Assembly (NCBI GenBank): GCA_021780495.1
Contig: JAJXYO010000009.1
Location: 27,656-91,655 of the forward strand
From: Deltaproteobacteria bacterium
Lineage (GTDB): Bacteria; Desulfobacterota; Desulfuromonadia; Geobacterales; Pseudopelobacteraceae
Length of the DNA: 64,000 nucleotides
Reading direction: 5' to 3'
Shown here: in pieces, positions 36,037-45,241 of the stretch
Numbering within the stretch: position 1 is the first letter of the stretch
Layout of the letters: each line of letters opens with the position of its first letter
The notes under the pieces: generated by a model
Seen by the model: only the letters and a program-made list of their open reading frames with translations
Databases searched by the model: none
Told to the model about the DNA's origin: nothing
Position numbers and translations under genes: made by a program

Positions 36037-36480
36037 TTACTCTGGCTTATCGGCAAACGTGGCCTTGAGTGATGCCTCGGTGACCAGAGTCTCGCCAACA
36101 TACGCCTTACCGTCAACTCCCCAGATGCCTCGACGACACATGTTGGTTTCTATCTCGATTCGAAGCTGGTCGCCAGGGAATACCGGCTTGCGAAACTTGG
36201 CGTTGTCAATTGACATAAAATAGCTAAGCTTTTCTTTCATCGCTTCATCTGAGGCCATAAAGGCCATAATACCGGCCACCTGTGCCATTGCCTCGATAAT
36301 CAGCACGCCTGGCATAACCGGGTGCCCGGGAAAATGTCCCTGAAAAAATGGTTCATTGATGCTTACATTCTTGATCCCGACACATCGTTTGCCACTCTCA
36401 AGCTCAACGATACGGTCAATCATCAGAAAGGGGAAGCGGTGAGGAAGAATCTTCATGATTGCATTGATATCCATCAACAT
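36037..36480 (-). CDS. fabZ: 3-hydroxyacyl-ACP dehydratase
   Basis: 147 residues, hot-dog fold: ILPHRFPFLMIDRI with the active-site His, GHFPGHPVMPGVLIIEAMAQ with the catalytic Glu. FabZ dehydrates 3-hydroxyacyl-ACP and so competes with LpxA/LpxD for the same pool; co-location with them is common. GAGG lies six bases before the ATG at 36480. Confidence 0.95.
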   Translation of the reverse strand: MLMDINAIMKILPHRFPFLMIDRIVELESGKRCVGIKNVSINEPFFQGHFPGHPVMPGVLIIEAMAQVAGIMAFMASDEAMKEKLSYFMSIDNAKFRKPVFPGDQLRIEIETNMCRRGIWGVDGKAYVGETLVTEASLKATFADKPE

Positions 36481-36498
36481 ATGAAACCTCGTAAGGGG

Positions 36499-37539
36499 TT
36501 ATTTCTCCTGTAGCAGTACTTCGAGACCGGCAACACGTTTTTCAAGAGCGGAAATTGTCTTTCTGAGATTCGGCAGATTAGCGACTACAGCCATTGATTT
36601 GAGCCAATCCTTGTGCGGAATGGCGGGAGTACCACTGTAGCCGGCGTTTGCGGCAAGCGATCCGGGCACACCCGACTGAGCCCCCACAATGACGTTGTCG
36701 CCAATCGAGAGATGACCGGCCACGCCGACTTGCCCCGCCAGTGTAACGTGGTTGCCGATCTTGGTACTACCCGAGATCCCTACCTGCGAGACGATCATGC
36801 AATCTTCGCCAATCTGGCAGTTGTGGGCAATCTGGACCAGATTATCAAGCTTGGTGCCACGCTTGATCAGGGTAACCTCCAGCGCCGCGCGGTCGATACA
36901 GCTGTTCGCGCCAACCTCGACATCATCTTCCAGCACAACAATACCGACTTGGGGAATAGGATAATAGCGGCTGCCATCCGGCGCATACCCGAATCCGTCG
37001 CTGCCGATAACGGCACCGGGCTGAATGACGCAGCGATTTCCAATCCGGCAGCCCTCACGCACAACTGCATTGGCATGAATTATCGTATCGGCGCCTATCG
37101 TGACACCAGCATAGATAACCGCTCCGGCGTGGATGACGCACCGGTCACCAAGGGTTACATTGTCGCCGACAACTGCACCGGGGTATATGCTGATGTCCTC
37201 ACCGAACGCAACCGCGTTGCCGATGCAGGCTTCCGGCATGACTCCCCGCGGATGGTGCGATTGAACATAGAAGAGTGTCAACAGCTTGGCAAAAGCGAGA
37301 TAGGGATCAGCCACCTCAATCACATTTCGACCATAGTTTTCACTCCCCGGGGCCATCAGTACCGCTCCTGCACGGGTACCCTCGACCTTGGAAGCGTACT
37401 TCGGATTCGCCAGGAAGGTAACCTTGTCAGGCCCAGCCGACTCTAGCGGAGCAAGTCCGCTGACCCGACAGGTTTCGTCACCCAGAACCGTCCCGGCCAG
37501 ATATTCAGCCAGTTCTTTGAGAGTTTTTGTCTGTTGCAT
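36499..37539 (-). CDS. lpxD: UDP-3-O-acylglucosamine N-acyltransferase
   Basis: 346 residues: an N-terminal uridine-binding domain, a long hexapeptide-repeat beta-helix and a C-terminal helix. The catalytic His is in [12 protein letters not shown]. Adds the N-linked 3-hydroxyacyl chain in the third step of lipid A assembly. GAGGG precedes the ATG, 13 nt after the ompH gene. Confidence 0.96.
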   Translation of the reverse strand: MQQTKTLKELAEYLAGTVLGDETCRVSGLAPLESAGPDKVTFLANPKYASKVEGTRAGAVLMAPGSENYGRNVIEVADPYLAFAKLLTLFYVQSHHPRGVMPEACIGNAVAFGEDISIYPGAVVGDNVTLGDRCVIHAGAVIYAGVTIGADTIIHANAVVREGCRIGNRCVIQPGAVIGSDGFGYAPDGSRYYPIPQVGIVVLEDDVEVGANSCIDRAALEVTLIKRGTKLDNLVQIAHNCQIGEDCMIVSQVGISGSTKIGNHVTLAGQVGVAGHLSIGDNVIVGAQSGVPGSLAANAGYSGTPAIPHKDWLKSMAVVANLPNLRKTISALEKRVAGLEVLLQEK

Positions 37540-37552
37540 AACGGGCCCTCGC

Positions 37553-38068
37553 CTATTTTTTACGACTGGCGTTGAGGAGTTTCAAAACCTCATCCGTTAC
37601 ATCGGCCTTATCATCCGCGTACAGCAAACCTTCGTTCTTGACGAAAATGAAGGTATAGCCATTCTTCTGGCCGAAATCCTTTATAATTTTTTCCATGCTC
37701 TCCAGTATCTTGCGTGTATACTCCTCATCCTTGCCCTGAAGTTCATCCTGAGCATCCTTTGTAAAACGCTGAAATTCCTTGAGCCGCTGCTGGTAATCCT
37801 TCTCTTTGGAGGCCCTGGCAGACTCGGACAGCAACATGCCCTGTTTCTCCAGATCGTCTTTCAGCTTCTTGATCTCTACCTGCTTGGCATTGATCTCATC
37901 CTGATATTTTTTTACGCGCGCCGCCAGATGTTCCTTGGCCTCTTTGCCGGCATCGGATGAATTAAGCGCCCGTTGCATGTCGATGTAACCAAGCCTTACA
38001 TCGGCTGCAAAAACTGGGGTTGCCGTGACACAACAAGCCAGAATAACTGCCACAATACATCGTTTCAT
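37553..38068 (-). CDS. skp: OmpH/Skp-family periplasmic chaperone
   Basis: 171 residues with a signal peptide ([15 protein letters not shown], cut before ADVRLGYID). The mature part is a long charged coiled coil (about 40-135) with the family start [12 protein letters not shown]. Skp binds unfolded outer-membrane proteins in the periplasm and hands them to the BAM complex; bamA lies directly upstream in the transcript. Confidence 0.92.
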   Translation of the reverse strand: MKRCIVAVILACCVTATPVFAADVRLGYIDMQRALNSSDAGKEAKEHLAARVKKYQDEINAKQVEIKKLKDDLEKQGMLLSESARASKEKDYQQRLKEFQRFTKDAQDELQGKDEEYTRKILESMEKIIKDFGQKNGYTFIFVKNEGLLYADDKADVTDEVLKLLNASRKK

Positions 38069-38116
38069 GAATCAATCTCCTTTTGTGTGTTAAATGGATT
38101 CCGAAATCACAAACTA

Positions 38117-40438
38117 TTAAAATAAACTACCAATGGAGAACTCGAACCTGCCGGATTTGCTGTCCAGTCCATCACCACGCGGGTTTACCGGGATACCATA
38201 TTCGAGGCGCAACGGACCAATCGGTGAGGCCCAGCGGATACCACCACCATAACTCATCAGAACTGAGCTGAACATCTTCTGACTCTCTCCGTAGGCATTG
38301 CCGTAATCAAAAAACACCACGCCCTTAACCCCCGCCTCCTTCAGAATAGGAAAGGTCATCTCAGTATTACCAAAAAATTCTTTGTTGCCCCCCAGATAAA
38401 TCGTATCATTAGAGCTATTGCCGATGTTGTCACCGTTTAGTTGTATTTTGACGGGGGATACTGTTCTGGACTTATATCCGCGTAACGAGCCAATGCCGCC
38501 AAGATAGAATTTTTCGTCAATTGGAACCGGCTTACCGACGTCCTGAATATACCCCAAGGTAAGCTTGCTGGAAAAGGTTAGGTATTTAGTGATGGGGTAA
38601 AACCAGGTCGTATCACCAATATAACGGGCAAACTTGTTATCCCCACCCAAGCCTGCATACTCGGCAGACAGCGAGTTTATCATACCGCTTGACGGGTCAA
38701 GCCGATAGTCTGTGGTATTGCGCGCAACGCTACCCAAGATTGAGCTGGTTGTTGAGGTCCCCAATGGGTAGCTATCCGGATACTGAAAATTGAGGTTTTG
38801 ATATGCCATTTGCGGATTATAGAGATCTTTCATCTCGTACTTGTACATAAAAAATGTGCCAATAAAATCGTTGATCGGGTATCCGGCCTTAACGTCACCG
38901 CCCGTCAGCCGTCGGCTGTAATCTGTGTAGTCACGCTCAGTACGGTAGATGTCAGCGCCCAGGGTCAACTTTGTATCCAGAAAGTATGGGTCCGTCAAAC
39001 CAAGCGAGTAGGTTTGGGACTTCCCTCCAATAGAGCCGGACAAATTGGCTTTCAGGCCTAGGCCAAGAAAATTGGACTGCTGGACCGACCCCTGGCCGAT
39101 GATCCCGTCCAGAGAACTGTAACCGCCGCCAATACTGAAGGTTCCGGTTGGTTTCTCTTTGACGTTAACATCAACATCGAGTTTATTATCGGCACTTCCC
39201 TTGGCTGTGGCAATAGTCGCCTCCTCAAAGTAGCCGGTATTCATAAGGTTCTGCTTGCTACGTTTCATGTCGGTAGCGCTATACAGCTCACCCTCGTCGA
39301 TCCGCAATTCACGGCGAATTACCTTGTCGCGGGTTTTAGGGTTACCGGCAATGTTAATGCGTTCAAAATATACGAGCTCTCCCTTTTCCATGTCGAACGT
39401 CAAATCAACGACCTTCTTTTCAGGATCGGCCTTGGTGAGTGGGTTAACCGTTGCGAAGGCATATCCCTTATCAGCATATACGTCCGTCAGAGTAAATATG
39501 TCATTACGCAAAACGGCTCGACTGAAAATCTCGCCAGGCTCGCTTTTAAGTTTTTTCCTCAAGTCTGCAGCCGGCTCAAGCAGTTCACCCTTAAAACTTA
39601 TGTCGCCTACCCTGTATTGATCACCTTCCGTAATCCCGATAAAAACCTCCAGGAAGTCTTTCGACGGAGACAGCTTCACTACAGGTTCACCCACCTTGAC
39701 ATTAATATAACCATTGTTCATGTAGAAATCTGCGATCAATGCTGCGTCATTTTTTAACACCTCTTCTTTATAGGTACCGGCATTGGTCAACCAGGACAGA
39801 AACCACTTTTCCTTCGTTTCCATGACACCACGCAGTTTACGGTTGCTAAAGGCCTTATTCCCATCAAAGTGAATAGTACGTATAAGTATTTTACTGCCCT
39901 CTTTAATTTTAAACTTCACCGCCAGTTCTTCGGGTGATCTCTTAACAACAACCGGTTCAACGTCGGCCAGATAGTAGCCTTCGTCTCCATACAGTTTTTT
40001 GATTTTGACGACACTTTTTGCCAGATCCTTGTTGCTAAAAATCGAATTTTGTTTGAGCTCGAGGGCCTCTTTCAATTTGGCGGTTGTCAGCTCCTTGTTG
40101 CCCTCAAACGATATGGCCCGCACAATTGGCTTTTCTGACACTACATATACCAGTACCGTGCCTTTTTTCGATTCCTTTATCGCTGCCTGTACATCCTGGA
40201 AATAACCCAGTTTGTAGATGGCTCGAATATCATCATCAGTTTTATCATTTGTAAGAACGTCGCCGGCTTTCGTCTTGACGACGTTCAGAATGGCAGCCTT
40301 TTCGATGCGTTGATTGCCGTTGACTGCGACCTCAACAATCTTTTCACCAGCGGCAGTCGCAAATCCTGCACAAAACAACTGCAACACCATACCTGTAATA
40401 AGCAAAACTAGTGAAATGGGCACTCTTCCCCCGAACAT
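38117..40438 (-). CDS. bamA: Outer-membrane protein assembly factor BamA
   Basis: 773 residues. Signal peptide (ISLVLLITGMVLQLFCAGFATAA), five POTRA domains (about 30-430; first VAVNGNQRIEKAAIL), then a 16-strand Omp85 barrel with the conserved GIGSLRGYKSR (VRGF/RGYK-type) loop and C-terminal ...GRFEFSIGSLF ending in F. Core of the machine that inserts beta-barrels in the outer membrane. Next to skp and the lpx genes, the standard proteobacterial order. Confidence 0.95.
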   Translation of the reverse strand: MFGGRVPISLVLLITGMVLQLFCAGFATAAGEKIVEVAVNGNQRIEKAAILNVVKTKAGDVLTNDKTDDDIRAIYKLGYFQDVQAAIKESKKGTVLVYVVSEKPIVRAISFEGNKELTTAKLKEALELKQNSIFSNKDLAKSVVKIKKLYGDEGYYLADVEPVVVKRSPEELAVKFKIKEGSKILIRTIHFDGNKAFSNRKLRGVMETKEKWFLSWLTNAGTYKEEVLKNDAALIADFYMNNGYINVKVGEPVVKLSPSKDFLEVFIGITEGDQYRVGDISFKGELLEPAADLRKKLKSEPGEIFSRAVLRNDIFTLTDVYADKGYAFATVNPLTKADPEKKVVDLTFDMEKGELVYFERINIAGNPKTRDKVIRRELRIDEGELYSATDMKRSKQNLMNTGYFEEATIATAKGSADNKLDVDVNVKEKPTGTFSIGGGYSSLDGIIGQGSVQQSNFLGLGLKANLSGSIGGKSQTYSLGLTDPYFLDTKLTLGADIYRTERDYTDYSRRLTGGDVKAGYPINDFIGTFFMYKYEMKDLYNPQMAYQNLNFQYPDSYPLGTSTTSSILGSVARNTTDYRLDPSSGMINSLSAEYAGLGGDNKFARYIGDTTWFYPITKYLTFSSKLTLGYIQDVGKPVPIDEKFYLGGIGSLRGYKSRTVSPVKIQLNGDNIGNSSNDTIYLGGNKEFFGNTEMTFPILKEAGVKGVVFFDYGNAYGESQKMFSSVLMSYGGGIRWASPIGPLRLEYGIPVNPRGDGLDSKSGRFEFSIGSLF

Positions 40439-40446
40439 ACTGGAAT

Positions 40447-41118
40447 TTATTCCAACTTTCCGTCAATTAAGCGAACGATCCGGCCCATGGCTGCTGCCAG
40501 ATGCTCATTATGGGTTACAACAACAAGCGTCAATCCCTTTTTTTGCTGCAAATCGCTCAATACCGCATGCACACCCTCGCTGGTCTTCATATCGAGATTG
40601 CCGGTAGGCTCATCCGCCAGCAGCAATGCAGGCGACAGGACCAAGGCTCTGGCAATGGCAACCCGTTGCTGTTCACCTCCTGACAGTTCACCCGGCCGGT
40701 GACTTAGACGGTGTGCCAGACCCACATCAGTCAACAACTCTTCAGCCATGTTCCGGGCCTCAGCCTTCGGAACACGGGCAATCAAGGCCGGCATCATGAC
40801 ATTTTCAAGAGCCGAGAACTCAGATAACAGGTGATGGAACTGAAAGACAAAGCCGATACTCTTGTTGCGAAAGTTTGCCAGCTCGCGATCATTCTGAGCA
40901 AAAATATCCTTTCCTTCAAACGATACCGTTCCGGCTGACGGCCGGTCCAAGGCGCCAAGCACATGAAGCAGCGTGCTCTTACCAGCTCCCGACGCTCCTA
41001 CCAGAGCGGTAGTCGTCGCAACTTCCAGCTTCAAATCAATTCCCGACAATACCTCAATCTTGTTTTTACCGATTGCGTACGTTTTGCAGAGCCCCCGCAC
41101 CTCAAGAAGACTACTCAT
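40447..41118 (-). CDS. lolD: Lipoprotein-releasing system ATPase
   Basis: 223 residues from the ATG at 41118 (GAGG nine bases upstream), overlapping the permease gene end by eight nt. ABC ATPase with [25 protein letters not shown] (typical of LolD), [15 protein letters not shown] and [11 protein letters not shown]. Powers extraction of outer-membrane lipoproteins from the inner membrane to LolA. Confidence 0.94.
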   Translation of the reverse strand: MSSLLEVRGLCKTYAIGKNKIEVLSGIDLKLEVATTTALVGASGAGKSTLLHVLGALDRPSAGTVSFEGKDIFAQNDRELANFRNKSIGFVFQFHHLLSEFSALENVMMPALIARVPKAEARNMAEELLTDVGLAHRLSHRPGELSGGEQQRVAIARALVLSPALLLADEPTGNLDMKTSEGVHAVLSDLQQKKGLTLVVVTHNEHLAAAMGRIVRLIDGKLE

Positions 41119-42373
41119 ATCGCAATGCCTCGGCCGGTAACATGCGTGACGCCTGCCAGGCCGGATAGAGCGTGGCGACAAACGAGATCAGCACCGCTGT
41201 TACTGAAATCAGCACGACATCGGAAGGCACGACCAGCGATGGAAAGTGATCCAGATAGTAGATATCCTTGCTGAAGAAGTTCTCACCGGTGATCTTTTGG
41301 ATCAGAGCAATGATCGGCTCCAGATTAAACGCTATCAGTAGGCCCGAAGCGACCCCCAAGGCCGTTCCGACGACGCCGATAACCATGCCTTCCAGTACAA
41401 ATATTTTCATAATGCTGTTGCCGGTAGCACCCATTGACTTGAGAATGGCGATGTCCCGATTTTTTTCCATGACAACCATGAACAATGTTGAGGCTATACC
41501 GAAGGCAGCCACCAGCACTATCAGGGTCAGGATGATGAACATCACAACCTTCTCTGTTTTAAGTGCGAAGAGAATGTTGCGATTCATCTGCATCCAGTCC
41601 CGCGCATAATATTCACCACCCAGTGTCCGATTGATGCTGCGGGCCAGTTCTCCCGTGTGATAGACATCCTTAACCTTGAGTTGGATACCGGTCACCGTAT
41701 CGCCGAGATCAAAAAAAGACTGCGCCTGGCTGAGACTTACATACGCCAGTGTCGAGTCATATTCAAACATGCCGGTATTAAATATCCCGGCAACACGGAA
41801 CGGCTTCATCTTTGGCATCATGCCCAGCGGGGTGATATTCCCCATGGGAGAAATGACATTGATCTTATCACCCACAAAGATGTTGAGGTGTTTGGCCAGC
41901 TCTTTACCGACCAGCAGCCCGGGAAGTGCGTCACGCCCCTCTCCCATCGTTGGTTCAAGACGATCAATGCTTCCATCAACAATGGACTTGCTTAATCCGG
42001 TTACCAACCGGTCTGTCGTGACGTCGATGCCCCGCAGTACCACACCTGACACGTTTTTGCCGGAAGATAGCATAACCTGATTGTAAATAAAAGGTGTGGC
42101 AGCGATCACCCCTTTGAATCCCATCAGTTTTTCCATCACCTGATGATAGTCTTCCATTGGAGCACCGTTGCGGACGACAACCACATGAGCATTCGTTCCC
42201 AGGATTTTATCCTTGAGATCTTCCTCGAAGCCCGTCATTACCGCCAGCACGACGATCAATGCCATCACGCCCAGCATTACTCCGGCGGTGGAGATAAAGG
42301 TGATGATCGAAATGAAGGTCGACTTACGCTTGGCTTTCAGATAGCGCAATCCAATTAAAAGTTCGAAGGGCAT
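41111..42373 (-). CDS. lolE: Lipoprotein-releasing system permease (LolC/LolE family)
   Basis: 420 residues: N-terminal helix ([42 protein letters not shown], the LolC/E signature), a periplasmic MacB-like domain, and three C-terminal helices with [15 protein letters not shown] coupling motif. Only one permease gene is present, so the complex probably uses a homodimer (sometimes called LolF) rather than LolC plus LolE. It follows lysS after four nt. Confidence 0.9.
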   Translation of the reverse strand: MPFELLIGLRYLKAKRKSTFISIITFISTAGVMLGVMALIVVLAVMTGFEEDLKDKILGTNAHVVVVRNGAPMEDYHQVMEKLMGFKGVIAATPFIYNQVMLSSGKNVSGVVLRGIDVTTDRLVTGLSKSIVDGSIDRLEPTMGEGRDALPGLLVGKELAKHLNIFVGDKINVISPMGNITPLGMMPKMKPFRVAGIFNTGMFEYDSTLAYVSLSQAQSFFDLGDTVTGIQLKVKDVYHTGELARSINRTLGGEYYARDWMQMNRNILFALKTEKVVMFIILTLIVLVAAFGIASTLFMVVMEKNRDIAILKSMGATGNSIMKIFVLEGMVIGVVGTALGVASGLLIAFNLEPIIALIQKITGENFFSKDIYYLDHFPSLVVPSDVVLISVTAVLISFVATLYPAWQASRMLPAEALRYE

Positions 42374-42377
42374 CGAT

Positions 42378-43856
42378 TTATTTCGTTTCTTTTCTTAATT
42401 GCGGGAAGAGAATTACATCGCGGATTGAAGCCGAGTCGGTCAGAAGCATCACCAGTCTATCAATACCGATACCTTCTCCGGCGGTTGGCGGCATGCCATA
42501 TTCAAGGGCCCGAACATAGTCTTCGTCCATGTAATGGGCTTCTTCATCGCCCTTATCCTTTTCGGCGACTTGAGAGAGGAAACGTTCTTTCTGATCAACG
42601 GGATCATTAAGCTCAGAGAAGGCATTGGCTATTTCCCGGCCGCCGATAATTAACTCAAAACGATCAACCAGCTCCGGGTTGAGATCGTTCTTGCGTGACA
42701 GTGGCGATACCTCGGTAGGATACGCTGTGATAAAGGTCGGCTGGATCAGCTTGTGTTCGGCCACCTCCTCGAAGATCTCCATCAGCAGTTTGCCGTAACC
42801 GATATCGTCCTTCAGATCCAGGCCAATGCTACGGGCATAGGCCAATGCCAGATCGCGGTCGTCCAGCTGTTTGGCCTCGATATCACCATACTCCAATACA
42901 GCCTCCCGAACGGTCAAGCGCTTCCAGGGCCGTTGAAAGCTGATTTCGAGCCCCTGGTTGATAAAATCCAGCGTACCGAGAACCTCCTGGGCCACATGGC
43001 AGAAGAGTTCTTCCGTAAAATCCATCAGATCTTCATAGGTTGCGTAGGCCTGATAGAACTCCATCATGGTAAATTCGGGGTTATGCCGCACCGAAATACC
43101 CTCGTTGCGGAAATTGCGGTTAATCTCGAATACCCGCTCCATCCCGCCGACAACCAGGCGCTTCAGGTACAGTTCGGGGGCAATCCGCAGATACAGCTGC
43201 ATATCCAGGGCGTTGTGATGGGTAATAAACGGTCGGGCGGTGGCTCCCCCCGGAATTTGATGCATCATGGGGGTCTCGACTTCGAGAAAGTCGCGACCGG
43301 TCATAAAGGCCCGGATCAGATTAACGATGCGAGAACGTTTAACGAAGATCTCGCGAGCCTCGGGATTGACAATCAGATCAACATAGCGCTGACGATAGCG
43401 GGTTTCCACATCGGTCAAGCCGTGAAACTTCTCCGGTAAGGGGTGCAGGGACTTGACCAGCAGACGGATGCTCCGTACATGCAGCGATAATTCTGCGGTT
43501 TTGGTCCGGAAGGGGTAGCCTTCGGCTCCCACGATATCACCGATGTCGAAGGATTCGAAATTGGCAAAGGCCTCTTCACCGATCTCATCCTTTTTCACGT
43601 AGAGCTGTAAACGCCCTTTACGATCCTGTAGCTGGATAAAGGCCGCCTTGCCAAAGGAACGCCGCGCAAGAATACGGCCGGCAACCACCAGATTCTCGCC
43701 GCTGGCATCGAGCAGTTCTGTCTTACCATACGCAGCCTCGATATCCGCAGAGGTATGCTGCGGCTTAAAATCGTTGGGATAGGGATTGATGCCCGCTTCC
43801 CAGAGGGTATCCACCTTGCGCCGTCTCTGGAGCAACAGTTCGCTTAATTCTTCCAT
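42378..43856 (-). CDS. lysS: Lysyl-tRNA synthetase, class II
   Basis: 492 residues: OB-fold anticodon-binding domain (about 55-150) with [21 protein letters not shown], then the class II catalytic core with motif 2 ([25 protein letters not shown]) and motif 3 ([11 protein letters not shown]). First gene of the long minus-strand envelope run; lysS next to lolC/E is a common arrangement. No T-box or other leader element was seen in the 70 bp upstream. Confidence 0.96.
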   Translation of the reverse strand: MEELSELLLQRRRKVDTLWEAGINPYPNDFKPQHTSADIEAAYGKTELLDASGENLVVAGRILARRSFGKAAFIQLQDRKGRLQLYVKKDEIGEEAFANFESFDIGDIVGAEGYPFRTKTAELSLHVRSIRLLVKSLHPLPEKFHGLTDVETRYRQRYVDLIVNPEAREIFVKRSRIVNLIRAFMTGRDFLEVETPMMHQIPGGATARPFITHHNALDMQLYLRIAPELYLKRLVVGGMERVFEINRNFRNEGISVRHNPEFTMMEFYQAYATYEDLMDFTEELFCHVAQEVLGTLDFINQGLEISFQRPWKRLTVREAVLEYGDIEAKQLDDRDLALAYARSIGLDLKDDIGYGKLLMEIFEEVAEHKLIQPTFITAYPTEVSPLSRKNDLNPELVDRFELIIGGREIANAFSELNDPVDQKERFLSQVAEKDKGDEEAHYMDEDYVRALEYGMPPTAGEGIGIDRLVMLLTDSASIRDVILFPQLRKETK

Positions 43857-43926
43857 GAATTTATACAGCCTTTCTTGTCCTAAAAAATGAATATGAGTAA
43901 CGGGTCAGGGTGAAAAACCGTTGTGA

Positions 43927-45150
43927 TTATAATCCGCGTTGTATCTTTCGGATCCTATGATTCTGGTTATCCGAAATATAGAGATATGTCCCGTCAGTAG
44001 TGATGCCGATGGGTTTATTAAAAGTTGCCACTGCTCCACGTCCATCTGTTGAGCCACCCGCAGAACCGGTACTACCGCCCGCTATTGTGGTAACAGCTCC
44101 GGAATAGCCTGTAGAAGTCAGGACAATCTGGCGGATTGTATGGGTATAGGAATCTGTCACAAACAGGTTGACACCATCGGTAGTAATGCCGTTCGGCTGG
44201 TTAAATCGTGCGTTTTGTCCACTTGTTGTCGAATCAACGTCCTGGCCGGTTGCGCCACCCGGCTCAACCACTCCGGCTATCGTCGAAACAACACCCGTGG
44301 TAAGAACGATCTTGCGTATCGTGCTGTTGCTGAAATCAGTCACATACAGGTTGGGGCCATCGGTGGTTAGACGATTCGGCACATTGAAACGGGCATCGCC
44401 CTGAGCACCGTCAGCGGACCCGGTTGTCCCGGGTGCGCCAGCCAATGTGGTCACGGGGAACGCACCGGAAAGCGCAATCCTGCGGATCGTGTTGTTGGAG
44501 TCCGTCACATACAGGTTGAGGCCATCGGTGGTGATACCGTTAATTACATTGAATCGGGCATTGGTGCCGGTATCAGCATCCACCGACCCGGCCTGGCCGG
44601 CCGCACCGGCTATCGTTGTAACTACGCCGCTGGCAATCACAATCTGGCGAATCGTGTAATTGCCGGAATCAGCAACGTACAGATTTGTTCCATCGGTCGT
44701 AATATCGCGGGGGAGATTGAAACTCGCCGCGTTGCCGGTGCCATCGGCCGAACCGGCCAGACCGCTGGCATTACCAATAGTCGTAACATGCCTTGTAACA
44801 ATATTGATCTGACGGATCGCATTGTTCAAGTAATCCGCCACATACAGATTTGTGCCTTCGGTAGTGACGGCTATCGGGCGATTGAACATCGCATTCACAT
44901 TAGCAGTACTCGTGTAATTACTAAACCCGGCGCTGCTGCCGACAAACGTCGACACGGAATAGTTTGTAAAAGAGAGCCCACTTCCCTGAATTGCTCCGCC
45001 CAGTTTGGTGCCGGGTACTGACGCCCGAGAGACCGGTGATGACACAACAGCATAATTCGTCACTGTTGTTGCTGAGGAGCTGCCGCCGCAGCCGGTCATA
45101 GAGGCCATAATACATACTAAAACAAAAAGTAGCGCTATTGTCTTCCGCAT
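43927..45150 (-). CDS. NHL-repeat beta-propeller lipoprotein
   Basis: 407 residues from the ATG at 45150 (GGGAGA upstream). Signal peptide and lipobox (LVCIMASMTGCGGSS) predict a lipoprotein. Residues about 95-407 hold six NHL repeats of 50-60 residues, each with (F)N.P..ITTDG.NLYV.D..N..IR+I followed by VTTIAG and a Gly/Asp-rich loop, enough for a six-bladed propeller closed by the N-terminal SVSTFVG strand. Such propellers bind proteins or sugars; the ligand is unknown. The repeats are similar at the DNA level, so copy number may vary. Confidence 0.82.
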   Translation of the reverse strand: MRKTIALLFVLVCIMASMTGCGGSSSATTVTNYAVVSSPVSRASVPGTKLGGAIQGSGLSFTNYSVSTFVGSSAGFSNYTSTANVNAMFNRPIAVTTEGTNLYVADYLNNAIRQINIVTRHVTTIGNASGLAGSADGTGNAASFNLPRDITTDGTNLYVADSGNYTIRQIVIASGVVTTIAGAAGQAGSVDADTGTNARFNVINGITTDGLNLYVTDSNNTIRRIALSGAFPVTTLAGAPGTTGSADGAQGDARFNVPNRLTTDGPNLYVTDFSNSTIRKIVLTTGVVSTIAGVVEPGGATGQDVDSTTSGQNARFNQPNGITTDGVNLFVTDSYTHTIRQIVLTSTGYSGAVTTIAGGSTGSAGGSTDGRGAVATFNKPIGITTDGTYLYISDNQNHRIRKIQRGL

Positions 45151-45241
45151 TCCAATCTCCCTGCTGCATTGTCGCACTCGATCCACAAGGCAGATAATAC
45201 GTAATTACGATTATAGTTTATCCCGTACCGGTCAATAAAGG

